From Nibrella viscosa (lineage in GTDB: Bacteria; Bacteroidota; Bacteroidia; Cytophagales; Spirosomataceae), in NCBI RefSeq assembly GCF_039541875.1, contig NZ_BAABHB010000001.1, positions 744,001 to 808,000 of the forward strand: a stretch of 64,000 nt of DNA, read 5' to 3'. The stretch's first letter is position 1. Each line of letters opens with the position of its first letter. The position numbers and the translations under genes were made by a program. The notes beneath the pieces were generated by a model, which saw nothing but the letters and a program-made list of their open reading frames with translations, did no database searches and was not told the origin of the DNA. Of this stretch, positions 51,705 to 61,086 are shown piece by piece.

Positions 51705-54155
51705 CTAAAACTCGCCTTCACTGTTCTCCCGAACTTTTTTCTTGGCTTGCCGCAGGCGGTAGTTGAATGTCAGGTTAATTTGCCGCAACCGGCCCTGTGA
51801 GTTGGTTTCGGTGTAGAAATTACCGCCTTCGGTGATAGACCGGAACCGGCGCGAGTTGAACACGTCCAGGACGTTGAGGGTAATGGTGGCATTGTTGTTC
51901 AGCACATCTTTGCTGAAGGCCAGATCGAGCGTGGCAATGGCTTTGGCAAAACCCTGGGGTGTTTGCCGGGGCGCTTCGTAGTTGCCCCGCAACTGAAAAT
52001 CGGCGTTTTTCCAGACCGTAAACCGCGACGTCATGCGGGTAAACCAACTGTAGGTATCACTTTGAAAGCGCGCATCCAGGTTACCGCCGTTGGTAACGGC
52101 CCGGAAAAAGTTGAAGCTGCCGTCCAGCTTCCACCATTTGTACGGAGCCAGCGAACCGGTAAATTCGGCACCGTAGGAGTCTTCCGTTGCCAGGTTCTCC
52201 GGCCGGGTATTGGCATTGCCCTGGTCGTCGACGCGCCGGATGCGGATGATTTTGCCGTTGGTATGGCGGTAATACAACGAGGAGCTAATCGACCCTTTTT
52301 CAACGTATTTAATGTGGCCGACTTCGAAGGCGTTGGTAAATTCCGGATTCAGGTCGGGGTTACCGCTGAAAAAGTTGCGGCTGTCGCTGAAGGTCATAAA
52401 CGGGCTCAGGTCATTGTATTGCGGCCGGCGAATCCGGCGGCTGTAGCTTAGTTGCAGGGCATGTTGCCGGGGCAGATTGTAGGTGACGTGCGCGCTCGGA
52501 AACAAGTTGGCGTAGCTGCGGGGGTTCACCTCCTTGGTTTGCCGGAGGGTGGTGGTTACCCCTGTCCACTCGGCCCGCAGACCAGCCTGGTAGGAGAGTT
52601 TGTGCGTTTTGTTGCCGATGATGCCGTACAGGGCGTGGATATTCTCCTCGTACAGAAAATCGTTGGTCAGGCCGGGCAGGGGCCGCCAGCCGCCGTCCTG
52701 GGTTTGCTCCCGAACAGTATAATCGTTCGTCATGTCGCGGGAACTGCTGCGCAGGCCGGCCTCGAACTTACCGTCTTTGGCAAACGGCTGCACATAGTCC
52801 ACCTGGAACAGGAATTGCTTTTCGGTTTCGTCGTTGAGCGAACGTTGCAGGAGAGCGGGGATTTTCGAGGGGCTACCATCGGGGTTCAGCGTCTTCTGCG
52901 TAAAGTACTGATCTGAGCTTTCCCAGTTGTCGAGGTAACGAACGTCGGCGGTGAGTTCGTGACCCTGACGGGTAAAGGTTCGTTTGTAGCTGACGACGTA
53001 TTCGGAGTTGGGTTCCGTTTCAGTCTCGTCCTGGGTACGCAGGGTAATACCGACCAGATTGTTGGTGTTGGACACATAGTCCCGGTAGCGGATATCCGAA
53101 TACCGCTTACCCTTGCTGATACGCCAGGTATAAGAACCCGTCAGGACGTTTTTCGGATTGATATAATAATCGATACCCGCCCGGGCGTTGTTGTTCTGGC
53201 CGGTCAGGCGGCTAGTCGAGTTCTGGCGGGTGATAAAGGTCGAATCATTGCGGTAGAGCTCCTGATAGAGGTCGCTCCGGCCGGGTGTATTACGATACGA
53301 GGCCGTGTAGTTGACAAAGAAATTCAGGTTCCTGCGACGGTAGTTGACGTTGGCAGCTGCCCCGAAATTGGCCGGGTTGCCGGTAATGATGTCGAAGGAG
53401 CCGTTGAATCCCTGCTTCTGGTCTTTTTTCAGAATGATGTTGATGATGCCGCCCATGCCTTCGGCTTCGTAGCGGGCCGAGGGGTTGGTGATGACTTCGA
53501 TCCGCTCAATCATGCTGCCCTGCAACTGCTGAAGCCCACTGCCGCCTTTAAGGCTGACCAGGCCCGAAGGCCGCCCATCGATCAGGATGCGCACACTATT
53601 GCTGCCACGCAGGCTGACATTACCCTCCACATCGACGGCCACGGAAGGCACGTTCCGCAGAATATCAGCCGCCGTGCCGCCCGCGTTGGACAGGTCTTTG
53701 CCCACGTTGAAGATTCGTTTGTCCAGCGCTAGTTCCATTGAACTTTTTTCGGCCTGCACCACCACTTCTTCCAGCGTGTTCGCGGTCGAGGTGAGTTTAA
53801 CCGTACCCAGGTTGAAGGGAGCGCTGCCCCGCGCCAGCGTGATGGCCTCTGTTTTGTGCGCTTTGTAGCCCATAAAATCCAGCAGGGCGTAATAGCTGCC
53901 CGCTGGAGCATCGAGGGCGAATTCGCCCGTTTCGCTGGTGATGCCTCCCGTCACCAGCTTGTTATCGGCACTGGTAAACAGCCGGATATTGGCGTAGGCG
54001 AGTGGCGCATTGGTCTGGGCATCCAGTACCTTGCCGATCAGTTTGAATTTATTGCCGGGTTGGGCGTATAGGGTGGAGCCCGTAAGCAATGCACAAATCA
54101 GGAGAAAGACAAAGGCAAATGAGACGCGGGTTGAGGTAGTCGTTTTCAAAGACAT
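51705..54155 (-). CDS. TonB-dependent outer-membrane receptor
   Basis: 816 residues. After the signal peptide (LTGSTLYAQ) there is a CarboxypepD-regulatory-like domain (about 38-115; LIGKVLDAQTNAPLAYANIRLF), a plug (about 125-240; ILRNVPSVAVDVEGNVSLRGS and RILIDGRPSG), and an outer-membrane beta-barrel ending in a typical C-terminal strand (LRQINLTFNYRLRQAKKK). The barrel belongs to the PF14905-type. No SusD partner is adjacent. The next gene downstream is the HEAT/cytochrome protein, so it may import the product of that oxidation. Confidence 0.9.
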   Translation of the reverse strand: MSLKTTTSTRVSFAFVFLLICALLTGSTLYAQPGNKFKLIGKVLDAQTNAPLAYANIRLFTSADNKLVTGGITSETGEFALDAPAGSYYALLDFMGYKAHKTEAITLARGSAPFNLGTVKLTSTANTLEEVVVQAEKSSMELALDKRIFNVGKDLSNAGGTAADILRNVPSVAVDVEGNVSLRGSNSVRILIDGRPSGLVSLKGGSGLQQLQGSMIERIEVITNPSARYEAEGMGGIINIILKKDQKQGFNGSFDIITGNPANFGAAANVNYRRRNLNFFVNYTASYRNTPGRSDLYQELYRNDSTFITRQNSTSRLTGQNNNARAGIDYYINPKNVLTGSYTWRISKGKRYSDIRYRDYVSNTNNLVGITLRTQDETETEPNSEYVVSYKRTFTRQGHELTADVRYLDNWESSDQYFTQKTLNPDGSPSKIPALLQRSLNDETEKQFLFQVDYVQPFAKDGKFEAGLRSSSRDMTNDYTVREQTQDGGWRPLPGLTNDFLYEENIHALYGIIGNKTHKLSYQAGLRAEWTGVTTTLRQTKEVNPRSYANLFPSAHVTYNLPRQHALQLSYSRRIRRPQYNDLSPFMTFSDSRNFFSGNPDLNPEFTNAFEVGHIKYVEKGSISSSLYYRHTNGKIIRIRRVDDQGNANTRPENLATEDSYGAEFTGSLAPYKWWKLDGSFNFFRAVTNGGNLDARFQSDTYSWFTRMTSRFTVWKNADFQLRGNYEAPRQTPQGFAKAIATLDLAFSKDVLNNNATITLNVLDVFNSRRFRSITEGGNFYTETNSQGRLRQINLTFNYRLRQAKKKVRENSEGEF

Positions 54156-54234
54156 TACAGGAATAAAGCGTTACTTTCTTTAATCAGAAAGCACCGCCTA
54201 CCGCTGATTTTACTCAGTTTAGATGCGCCCAACG

Positions 54235-54438
54235 TTATAATTTGAACCATTCTCGTACGCTGCCCGGGCGTTTGGCCAGCCAGCTATAAGCTAGCCCCAG
54301 AATCCCATTGACCAGTATACCTGTTAAGAGTATAGCGGCCCTTCCCTTAAAACTCATTGCATTGATACCGATTGCCAACGTTATGAGCCAGATGATTACC
54401 ATCAGCAGCGTTATTAATGCTTTTTTGACTCTTAACAT
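54235..54438 (-). CDS. Small two-helix membrane protein
   Basis: 67 residues from the ATG at 54438 (MLRVKKALITLLMVIIWLI); an in-frame start at 54498 would add a Cys-rich leader that is unlikely. Two membrane segments (ALITLLMVIIWLITLAIGI and AILLTGILVNGILGLAYSWL) and a short cationic tail. Function unknown. Confidence 0.55.
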   Translation of the reverse strand: MLRVKKALITLLMVIIWLITLAIGINAMSFKGRAAILLTGILVNGILGLAYSWLAKRPGSVREWFKL

Positions 54439-54531
54439 CGTTACATTACGTAATGCGCTTATTTTTGAGCAGCAAAACCCAGCTCCGGAAGAATTCAATT
54501 CCTGTATCGAATGTACGTTAAATCCTTAATC

Positions 54532-55455
54532 ATGAAAAACTATTGCAGAGCAAGTCTCGTTGCTACAACGATTCTCACCGCTTCTATAACAGCCTTCAGC
54601 CAGCAAACCAGTGGGCCTATTCCCGATTCTGTCCGGGTGGTGGCCCCCGGCGCTACGGTGCAGCGGGTCTCCAGCCAGTTTTCGTTTACCGAAGGGCCGG
54701 CAGCCGATAAAAGAGGCAATATCTACTTCACCGATCAGCCCAACGACAAAATCTGGAAGTACGACACCGACGGTAATTTGTCGCTGTTCATGGATAAAAC
54801 CGGCCGTTCCAACGGCATGTACTTCGACAAAAAAGGCAACCTGATTGCCTGCGCCGACGAGAAGAATGAACTATGGTCCATCAGCCCGAAAAAGGAAGTG
54901 ACCGTTTTGATGAGCGACTATCAGGGAAAAAAGGTGAACGGCCCCAACGACCTGTGGATTGACCCCAAAGGCAATATTTACTTCACCGATCCTTATTACC
55001 AGCGGGACTGGTGGGAGCGGAAAAAGCCGGATCTGGAAGGAAAGCACGTGTACTTCTTACCCAAAGGCCGGAAAGAGCCGCTGCCGGTGGCTACCGATCT
55101 GAAACAGCCCAACGGCATTATTGGTACGCCCGACGGCAAATACCTGTACGTGGCTGATATTGGCGACCGCAAGACCTACAAATACGAAATCAGCAAAGAC
55201 GGTACGCTGACCAACCGCCAACTGTTTGCCCCGATGGGTTCCGACGGCATGACGCTCGACAGCCAGGGAAATGTGTATGTAACCGGGCAAGGGGTGACCA
55301 TCTTCGACCCGAACGGCAAAAAAATTGGGAACATACCGGTTCCGTCGCGGTGGACCGCCAACGTGACCTTTGGCGGCAAAGACCGTAAAACCTTGTTCAT
55401 CACCGCAACAGAGTCGGTGTACACCGTGCCAATGCAGGTGAGGGGGGTGAAATAG
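54532..55455 (+). CDS. SMP-30/gluconolactonase-like protein, exported
   Basis: About 307 residues from the ATG at 54532 (MKNYCRASLVATTILTASI); a signal peptide ends near ITAFSQQ. Propeller with metal-site blocks: Glu in FSFTEGPAAD, RSNGMYFDKKGNLIACADE, NGPNDLWIDPKGNIYFTDP and Asp in GSDGMTLDSQGNVYVTGQ. It should hydrolyse a sugar lactone in the periplasm, which fits the exported sugar dehydrogenases nearby. It converges on dps across a terminator. Confidence 0.88.
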   Translation: MKNYCRASLVATTILTASITAFSQQTSGPIPDSVRVVAPGATVQRVSSQFSFTEGPAADKRGNIYFTDQPNDKIWKYDTDGNLSLFMDKTGRSNGMYFDKKGNLIACADEKNELWSISPKKEVTVLMSDYQGKKVNGPNDLWIDPKGNIYFTDPYYQRDWWERKKPDLEGKHVYFLPKGRKEPLPVATDLKQPNGIIGTPDGKYLYVADIGDRKTYKYEISKDGTLTNRQLFAPMGSDGMTLDSQGNVYVTGQGVTIFDPNGKKIGNIPVPSRWTANVTFGGKDRKTLFITATESVYTVPMQVRGVK

Positions 55456-55463
55456 CCAATAAA

Positions 55464-55503
55464 AAGCCCCCGGTGCCTGGCAGAAGGCAGGCACCGGGGG
55501 CTT
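55464..55503. terminator. Bidirectional intrinsic terminator
   Basis: AGCCCCCGGTGCCTG pairs perfectly with CAGGCACCGGGGGCT around a short loop, with A5 on the left. It separates the convergent lactonase and dps genes. Confidence 0.88.
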
Positions 55504-55517
55504 ACATACCAGTTCGC

Positions 55518-55991
55518 TTACGACAAATACTTCCGCAGCATCCAGGCCATAGCCTCGTGGGCTTCCATCAGGCCGGTCAGGAAATCGGCGGTGCCGGCAT
55601 CGTTCAGCTCCTCGTCGCAGGTCTGTACATCCTGGCGCAGTTCCCGCACCACCTGTTCGTGGTCGTTCAGCAGGTTTCTGAACATCTCGGCGGTGTCTTT
55701 TGGTGAACCTTCATCTTCCTGAAGGCTCGTTGCCTGCAGGAACTGGTGCATGGTCGACACCGGCTTACCGCCCAACTGCCGGATGCGTTCGGCTACCTGG
55801 TCGATTTCTGCTTCAAGGGCATTATACTGCTTCTCGAAAAATTCGTGGTATTCCATAAAATTCGGACCCGCTACATTCCAGTGGTATTTGCGGGTTTTGA
55901 TGTAGAGCACGTGCAGGTCGGCCAGAAAGGCGTTCAGTAACTCATTGTCCTGTTTAAGGACGTCAGATTCAAGACCAATATTCGGTTGCAT
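55518..55991 (-). CDS. dps: Dps family DNA-binding/ferritin-like protein
   Basis: 157 residues, normal Dps length. The ferroxidase residues are visible: His in YIKTRKYHWNVAGPNF, His and Glu in YHEFFEKQYN, and Asp/Glu in AEIDQVAERIRQLGG. It stores iron as ferric core and protects DNA from peroxide. The N-terminus is short, so DNA binding may be weak. Confidence 0.95.
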   Translation of the reverse strand: MQPNIGLESDVLKQDNELLNAFLADLHVLYIKTRKYHWNVAGPNFMEYHEFFEKQYNALEAEIDQVAERIRQLGGKPVSTMHQFLQATSLQEDEGSPKDTAEMFRNLLNDHEQVVRELRQDVQTCDEELNDAGTADFLTGLMEAHEAMAWMLRKYLS

Positions 55992-56171
55992 ACCCGTGTT
56001 GTTATGTTGAGCTATGCTGTTTCAACTGCTTGTGTGCGTATATTGTTTGTCAAGGGCAGGGTACCTTACATTTACAAAAAAGCCATGGGTTACCCAATTA
56101 TTAGTGAGTATATTGTCATTATTTAAATATCTTCTTATGTTACAGCCTGATTTAAAAACCAACTATATCCT

Positions 56172-56456
56172 ATGGCCCGAAAAATCAACATACGCCTGAC
56201 CGGAAAAGCAGAAATGTTTTTAAAACGAATGGAACAGGACGGGTACGACGAGGCCGGCATCCTTGCTATGGCCCTGGGCATTCTGGAGGAAGTAGTCGAG
56301 ACAAAACGGGTTGCCAGGATTGTGAAGGGCACTGAAAAAAGTAAACGACCGGTTGTGGAGTATTTTTACACCCTGACTGATGAAGAAGAAATACCGCTTC
56401 TGGATGAGGATTACGAAGAAGATGAAGCTCCTGATGGTCTTTCCCTGGCCAGTTAA
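56172..56456 (+). CDS. Small acidic hypothetical protein
   Basis: 94 residues. The N-terminal half (KINIRLTGKAEMFLKRMEQDGYDEAGILAMALGILEEVVETKR) could be a ribbon-helix-helix-like unit, while the C-terminal half is strongly acidic (DEEEIPLLDEDYEEDEAPD). The pattern recalls a small DNA-binding protein with an acidic tail; no family is recognised. Confidence 0.55.
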   Translation: MARKINIRLTGKAEMFLKRMEQDGYDEAGILAMALGILEEVVETKRVARIVKGTEKSKRPVVEYFYTLTDEEEIPLLDEDYEEDEAPDGLSLAS

Positions 56457-56517
56457 TACCGGCTTTCACGTGTAATGCCGGTTTACTCCTTTAACACACA
56501 TAAACACTTGTTCAGGT

Positions 56518-56772
56518 ATGCGTACAGGAAGAATTCCCGCCATTTCAGGTGTCCAGCAGGGCAGAGTTTCCTCCCTGCGCAAATATGTCGCCCTGCTGGC
56601 GCTGATCGCTTATTTTAGTTTGCTCGCCTTTATCGTGTATATGGCCTACAACAGTGCCAACCGGGAAGAGTTTGACCGGACTATGCAGTTGTTTACTACC
56701 ACAGCGGGTATACTGGGTGGGGTGGTAGGAGCCATTGTCGGTTTTTACTTCCGGGAAGAGAAGTTCTCCTGA
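56518..56772 (+). CDS. Small membrane protein with two helices
   Basis: 84 residues. Basic N-terminus, a first membrane helix (YVALLALIAYFSLLAFIVYMAY) and a second at the C-terminus (TTAGILGGVVGAIVGFYF) rich in glycine. Function unknown. It lies 61 bases after the acidic small gene on the same strand, so they may be co-transcribed. Confidence 0.6.
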   Translation: MRTGRIPAISGVQQGRVSSLRKYVALLALIAYFSLLAFIVYMAYNSANREEFDRTMQLFTTTAGILGGVVGAIVGFYFREEKFS

Positions 56773-56865
56773 TTGTTTGTTTACCTACTTCCCGCCTTTC
56801 CGGTTGCTGCGATTCACAGGCAGAAACCAGAAAGCATAACTGACCATTGGAGATTTGGTGACTGA

Positions 56866-57759
56866 TTACAAAATATAAAAGGCTGACGGTTGAGCGGCTT
56901 CCGGCACTTTCTGCTCGCCGAGCAATTGCCGGATGTTAATATCGATGGTAATGGCAATGGCCGTAACCGAGACATCGCTGGGACGGTTGCGGAATGGGTC
57001 CTGCAGATGATACGCGCTCTTCTCGATCATAAAAAACGCCAGGGCTATAACCAGCAGCAGTGGTATTTTGAAGTATGGCTCCACGTCCTGCAGCGATATG
57101 GACAGCGTTACAACAAACAGGTAGATAATAAAATGTAGAAACTGGCGGTAGGTTGAGGGAAAGATCGTACCGTTGATACGCTCGGCTTTTCCCATAGAAT
57201 CGCATAACCGCACCAGTGTTTTATCCAGATGCACGTGGGTGAATACGTCGATTTCGTCGCGCTGCCGCAGGGCTCTTATCTCCAGTGCGTTGAGCTGCAG
57301 CATGGCCAGCGGTTTGTTGAGGTGCCGACCGACTTCCTGCTGATCTTCTTCTGACAGCAGATGGCCGATGCCTTCCTGCGGATTCAACCCCCGGAGCGAC
57401 CGGCCAAGCGAATAGCACCAGGCAATTTGCCGGTAGGCGATCCGCCGGATTACCTCCCGCTCATCCTGCCCAAAAAAAGACTGCATCTGAATGACCAGGC
57501 TCCGGGAGTCGTTGACAATGGCTCCCCACACTTTCCGGGCTTCCCACCACCGGTCATACGATTGATTCATCTTAAACGACAGCAGGATAGAAATGGCAGT
57601 TCCCAGAAAAACCGGGATTGACAACGGCATCTCGGGTAGGTACCGGTGCGATTTCTCGGTGAGGTAGTACGTGAGCAGGCTGACCAGCAAAACAATGAGG
57701 AGGTCATATTTTACACTAGTCAGGATATACCTGATGGGTATGTTCTTGTCGAGGAGCAT
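56866..57759 (-). CDS. Bestrophin-like anion channel protein
   Basis: 297 residues. Bestrophin marks: FKMNQSYDRWWEARKVWGAIVNDSRSLVIQM, GLNPQEGIGHLLSEED and the C-terminal acidic DPFRNRPSDVSVTAIAITIDINIRQLLGE. Several membrane helices. It belongs to the same family as the protein at 35456-36457, but its central loop is shorter and the two are clearly diverged. Confidence 0.9.
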   Translation of the reverse strand: MLLDKNIPIRYILTSVKYDLLIVLLVSLLTYYLTEKSHRYLPEMPLSIPVFLGTAISILLSFKMNQSYDRWWEARKVWGAIVNDSRSLVIQMQSFFGQDEREVIRRIAYRQIAWCYSLGRSLRGLNPQEGIGHLLSEEDQQEVGRHLNKPLAMLQLNALEIRALRQRDEIDVFTHVHLDKTLVRLCDSMGKAERINGTIFPSTYRQFLHFIIYLFVVTLSISLQDVEPYFKIPLLLVIALAFFMIEKSAYHLQDPFRNRPSDVSVTAIAITIDINIRQLLGEQKVPEAAQPSAFYIL

Positions 57760-57884
57760 CCGATCAAAACGTTGTTTTTATCATAACTATGTAATACTGG
57801 TTGTGTTACATCGTTGATGAGCCGGGGTCGCTTGTTGACCGGCGATAACTTAGAATTTACTTTTAATGTATGGTGCTCGCTGGC

Positions 57885-58140
57885 TTACCGGATACATGCC
57901 GGGCTGCGCTTCCAGGCTTCTCTGTCCGGGCGGAAAACGGCACAGCGATCTTCGCTAAATGGCTGTTCTTCGACAAACCGGTACCCCAGCCGCTCAGAGA
58001 ACCGATGGGCGCTAACATTGGTCACTAAGGGATCGATTAGAAGAGCGGTATCCAGCTTACCTGAAAGCAGCGGTCAATAGCTAAGGTCGTCATCTGAGTG
58101 CCGTAGCCTCTGCCCAGGTCCTGTGCTTTTGGGGCTGCTC
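57885..58140 (-). pseudogene. Remnant of an AAC(6')-like GNAT acetyltransferase
   Basis: On the minus strand one frame reads APKAQDLGRGYGTQMTTLAI, the acetyl-CoA-binding motif A of GNAT enzymes, followed by DRCF. A second frame continues as ALLIDPLVTNVSAHRFSERL, GYRFVEEQPFSEDRCAVFRP and DREAW, then a stop at 57885. A frameshift lies around 58060-58075, and the N-terminal part is not recognisable. The gene is therefore broken and truncated. Confidence 0.7.
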
Positions 58141-58230
58141 ATCCCAATGTTGGAGCAGGGCCAGATCCTATACCGTGGCGGGGTGGAGGGATATACAATG
58201 GAGTAGCATGAGGCCTGTTGCAGGTTCAGT

Positions 58231-58575
58231 TCAGCAAAAACTTTTCTCAGATTTTAACGGCACTGAAATTGCGCTCAATAAGGAGGATTCTTCGGCTGCC
58301 TCACAGACGACAGGCGCAGTGGGAAAATTCTGCCGGTAAGCTTTAACCATAGTGGGTGATGCATCGAGGCCGTAGACGGTCATGCCTTCCTCCATCAACA
58401 TGCTGGAAATAGGTATGCCCGTTCCACAACCGAGGTCCAGCACTGTAGCCGGTTGGGGTATTGTCCGGACCCAGGCACGTACGGTAGACGTGCCGATGCC
58501 ATTAACAGCTTGTCCGCGACACTTGCTGAAATGGGTCGCTACAGCTTCATACCCATTTGATCTGTCTTTGGCCAT
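58231..58575 (-). pseudogene. Truncated SAM-dependent methyltransferase
   Basis: 114 residues, about half of a normal class I methyltransferase. Motif I is ATVLDLGCGTGIPIS and motif II VYGLDASPTMVKAY; the chain then reaches PVVCEAAEESS and goes out of frame. A short continuation in another frame reads IERNFSAVKI, a piece of the expected sequence, before a stop. The rest is missing and the acetyltransferase remnant follows, so the pair looks like a deletion scar. Confidence 0.7.
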
Positions 58576-58685
58576 AGATAAAGAGCGGCTACAATTTTGG
58601 GATTACGTGAAAGTATTGTTTAGGTGGGGATTTACTAATGCCCAATCCGAACTAAAAATCAGGTACCTGATTAGCCGTTCTGCCC

Positions 58686-59096
58686 TTATTTCTTCTGTCC
58701 CAGTGAGAACCAGTTGCCGGAGTCATCGACGAACAAGGCTTCATAGCCGTAGAACTCCCTAGTCGGTGGCTTTTTGAAAACGACACCTTTGGCTTTCAAT
58801 TCTTCATAGGTGGCGTTCAAATCATTGCACTCAAAAACGCCGAAACCAAAGGTACCCTGTTTTACCAACTCCCGCATCTGGGCAGCCGCGTCGCCTTTGA
58901 AGATGATGCCTTCTTCAATGGGCATTAAGGTAATTTCCAGTTCAGGCTGGTCGGGCGGGCAGACGGTCAGCCAGCGCATGCCGGGACCCATAGGCGCATC
59001 GGTATGAACGGTGAAACCGAGTTTATTTACGTAAAAATCGTAGGCGCTGTCCTGGTTGAGCACATAAATGCTGACGTGACTTAATTTTCGGATCAT
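58686..59096 (-). CDS. VOC family (glyoxalase-like) protein
   Basis: About 136 residues from the ATG at 59096 (MIRKLSHVSIYVLNQDSAYDFY); the open frame upstream to 59192 overlaps the AraC gene and is unlikely. Vicinal-oxygen-chelate fold with His in LSHVSIYV and a late Glu region (YGYEALFVDDSGNWFSL). A catalytic role is not certain; many such proteins bind antibiotics or small substrates. It lies just after an AraC regulator on the same strand. Confidence 0.87.
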   Translation of the reverse strand: MIRKLSHVSIYVLNQDSAYDFYVNKLGFTVHTDAPMGPGMRWLTVCPPDQPELEITLMPIEEGIIFKGDAAAQMRELVKQGTFGFGVFECNDLNATYEELKAKGVVFKKPPTREFYGYEALFVDDSGNWFSLGQKK

Positions 59097-59172
59097 TGTT
59101 TTTTTCGTTTGGTTGTGGGGCAAAAGTCTGCAATGATGCCTTGAATCACTTCTTGAAAATTGCTTTTTTAGG

Positions 59173-59586
59173 TCAGTCCTTCTGTTCAACAAAACAGTTC
59201 GGAATAAACCGTAAGGGCTGCTGTTTGATGAGTTTTTGCCTTTCGTGGTATTGTTGCTGGTAAACAGATGGCGATACGTTCAGGTATCGCCGAAAGAGTC
59301 CGGTAAAGGAGCTAAGGCTGTCAAAACCAACCAGAAAGCAGGTTTCGGTCACTGACGTTCCCTGTTGTAAATGCAGTTTAGCCTTTTCGATCCGCACGCT
59401 GGTCAGATACTGGTGCGGGGTTTTACCGTAAATGGTTTTGAAGAGCCGGATGAAATGGAACTTGGAAAAGTAAGCTTCGTCGGCTATGTTGTTGAGGTCA
59501 AGGGCTTCGCCAAAATGACTGTCGATAAACAGCTTCGCCTGAACGATTCGCTTGTACAGGTAGATTTTAGGATATGTATCGTTCAT
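59173..59586 (-). CDS. AraC family transcriptional regulator
   Basis: 137 residues consisting of the AraC DNA-binding domain alone: two helix-turn-helix units (LNNIADEAYFSKFHFIRLFK and VTETCFLVGFDSLSSFTGLFRRYLNVSPSVYQQQ). No sensor domain is present. It is a probable regulator of the adjacent VOC protein gene. Confidence 0.9.
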   Translation of the reverse strand: MNDTYPKIYLYKRIVQAKLFIDSHFGEALDLNNIADEAYFSKFHFIRLFKTIYGKTPHQYLTSVRIEKAKLHLQQGTSVTETCFLVGFDSLSSFTGLFRRYLNVSPSVYQQQYHERQKLIKQQPLRFIPNCFVEQKD

Positions 59587-59603
59587 GAACTGTTGGGCCG
59601 GTA

Positions 59604-59849
59604 TTACTCGTACCCAATCTCCGTCAGATAGGGCAGGTATGGCTCCAGTTTATCGGTGGAGCGGAAGGCCGTTACCTGCCGGAGCTTGTTGGTGTAGGCA
59701 TCGTGGCGCAGTTCGACAAAGAATTCGTCGAGGCTGTAGAGCAGGTAGATAAATTCGTCTTCGTACCGGTTGGCCAGCAGGTCACCCTCAAAGTAGAGGA
59801 TGTCCAGCTGGCGCTCGGTCGATAGTTCAGTGAAGTCGGCGGGTAGCAT
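59604..59849 (-). CDS. Small acidic hypothetical protein
   Basis: 81 residues, rich in Leu, Tyr and acidic residues (LYFEGDLLANRYEDEFIYLLYSLDEFFVEL). No signal peptide and no family recognised. It lies 17 bases upstream of the AraC gene on the same strand. Confidence 0.6.
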   Translation of the reverse strand: MLPADFTELSTERQLDILYFEGDLLANRYEDEFIYLLYSLDEFFVELRHDAYTNKLRQVTAFRSTDKLEPYLPYLTEIGYE

Positions 59850-59884
59850 GGCGTTTGGTTTGATAGGCCGAAACTAAGCAATCC

Positions 59885-61009
59885 TTACAGAATAACCCGC
59901 TTGCCGGAGTCGGCAGCTTTGTAGATCGCTTCCACAATCCGGATGTCGCGCAGCCCTTCTTCGCCCGGTGCCCGCATGGGCTTGTTCTGCATAATGCTCA
60001 TGGCATCGTTGTCCATCTGGTTCGCCTGTTGCCAGGGCACCTGATATTGGTGGTGAAATTCGCCCAGCGGACTGCTGCCTTTCTGACCGGCATAGCCCTG
60101 ATACGGCTCTACCTTGATGTCGCCTTTTTCGCAGTTAATATGCAGGAAGTTAACGCTTCGGCCAAACGTGGTTTCAATATCGGCCAGCACCCCGCCCGGA
60201 AACTCCAGCGTGGCTACGCAGGTCTCGGCCAGTCCGTTCCTGTAAATCTCCGGCCGGGTGGTTGAGGTCTTGGCCGAGACAATGGCAATCGGCTCCATGC
60301 CGGTACCCAGCCGGGCGCTCTGGATGGAGTAGACACCCATATCGTGCATAACCCCGCCGCCCATTTCTTTGCTTTGTTTCCAGTGGTTGGTGCGGTTCTC
60401 GCGGTAGCCGGCAGCCGAGTTCAGCTTTTGTACCTTACCCAGCAGTTTCTGATTCACAATCCGGCGAAACTCCTGCGTATTGGGTTCGTGCTGCAGCCGG
60501 TAGCCAATCGCCAGCGACCGTTTGTTTTTCCGACAGGCATCAATCATATCCTGGCACTCTCTGGCATACACCGCCATCGGCTTTTCGCACCAGACATGCT
60601 TGCCCGCGTTGGCCGCCCGAATTACAAATTCCCGGTGCATTGAGGGCGGCAGCACCACGTACACCACATCGATATCCGGGTTATTGGCAATCTGATCGAA
60701 ATTCTGGTAAGTATAAATGTTCTTGTCCGGGATGTTATATTTCTGTTTCCAGGCCTCGGCTTTCGCCGGCGTACCCGTCACGATTCCGGCGAGGTAGCAG
60801 TTTTTGGTCTGTTGCAGGGCCGGGGCCAGCAGATCGGTGCTGTAGTAGCCTAGACCCACCAGTGCTACGCCCAGACGCTCTTTCTGCCGGCTGGTGGCCG
60901 AAAGCAAGACATGGGGCGAAAACAGGGTAGCGGCACCGCCTAAAGTCAGGGATTTGAGGACGTCTCTGCGGGAAATAAAGGTCATCTGTTGAGAGGTTTG
61001 GGTTGACAA
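59885..61009 (-). CDS. Exported Gfo/Idh/MocA oxidoreductase
   Basis: 374 residues. The N-terminus carries a twin-arginine motif (SRRDVLKSLTLGGAATLF), so it is likely exported folded with its cofactor; a start eight codons later (60985) is also possible. Rossmann motif VALVGLGYYSTDLLAPAL and family motif CEKPMAVYARECQDM are present, and GGGVMHDMGVYSIQSARLGTG marks the substrate domain. It resembles glucose-fructose oxidoreductase, in which NADP stays bound. A third member of this family in the window. Confidence 0.9.
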   Translation of the reverse strand: MSTQTSQQMTFISRRDVLKSLTLGGAATLFSPHVLLSATSRQKERLGVALVGLGYYSTDLLAPALQQTKNCYLAGIVTGTPAKAEAWKQKYNIPDKNIYTYQNFDQIANNPDIDVVYVVLPPSMHREFVIRAANAGKHVWCEKPMAVYARECQDMIDACRKNKRSLAIGYRLQHEPNTQEFRRIVNQKLLGKVQKLNSAAGYRENRTNHWKQSKEMGGGVMHDMGVYSIQSARLGTGMEPIAIVSAKTSTTRPEIYRNGLAETCVATLEFPGGVLADIETTFGRSVNFLHINCEKGDIKVEPYQGYAGQKGSSPLGEFHHQYQVPWQQANQMDNDAMSIMQNKPMRAPGEEGLRDIRIVEAIYKAADSGKRVIL

Positions 61010-61086
61010 GAGCTAAGTAACACGAAAAGTTGGGAAAAGGCAAGGAATGTACGGACCAGCGGGACGCGGGTCCGTACATTCCGGCA

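Noticed and set aside
57814..58080. Plus-strand open frame of 88 residues
   Set aside because: Antisense of the decayed acetyltransferase.
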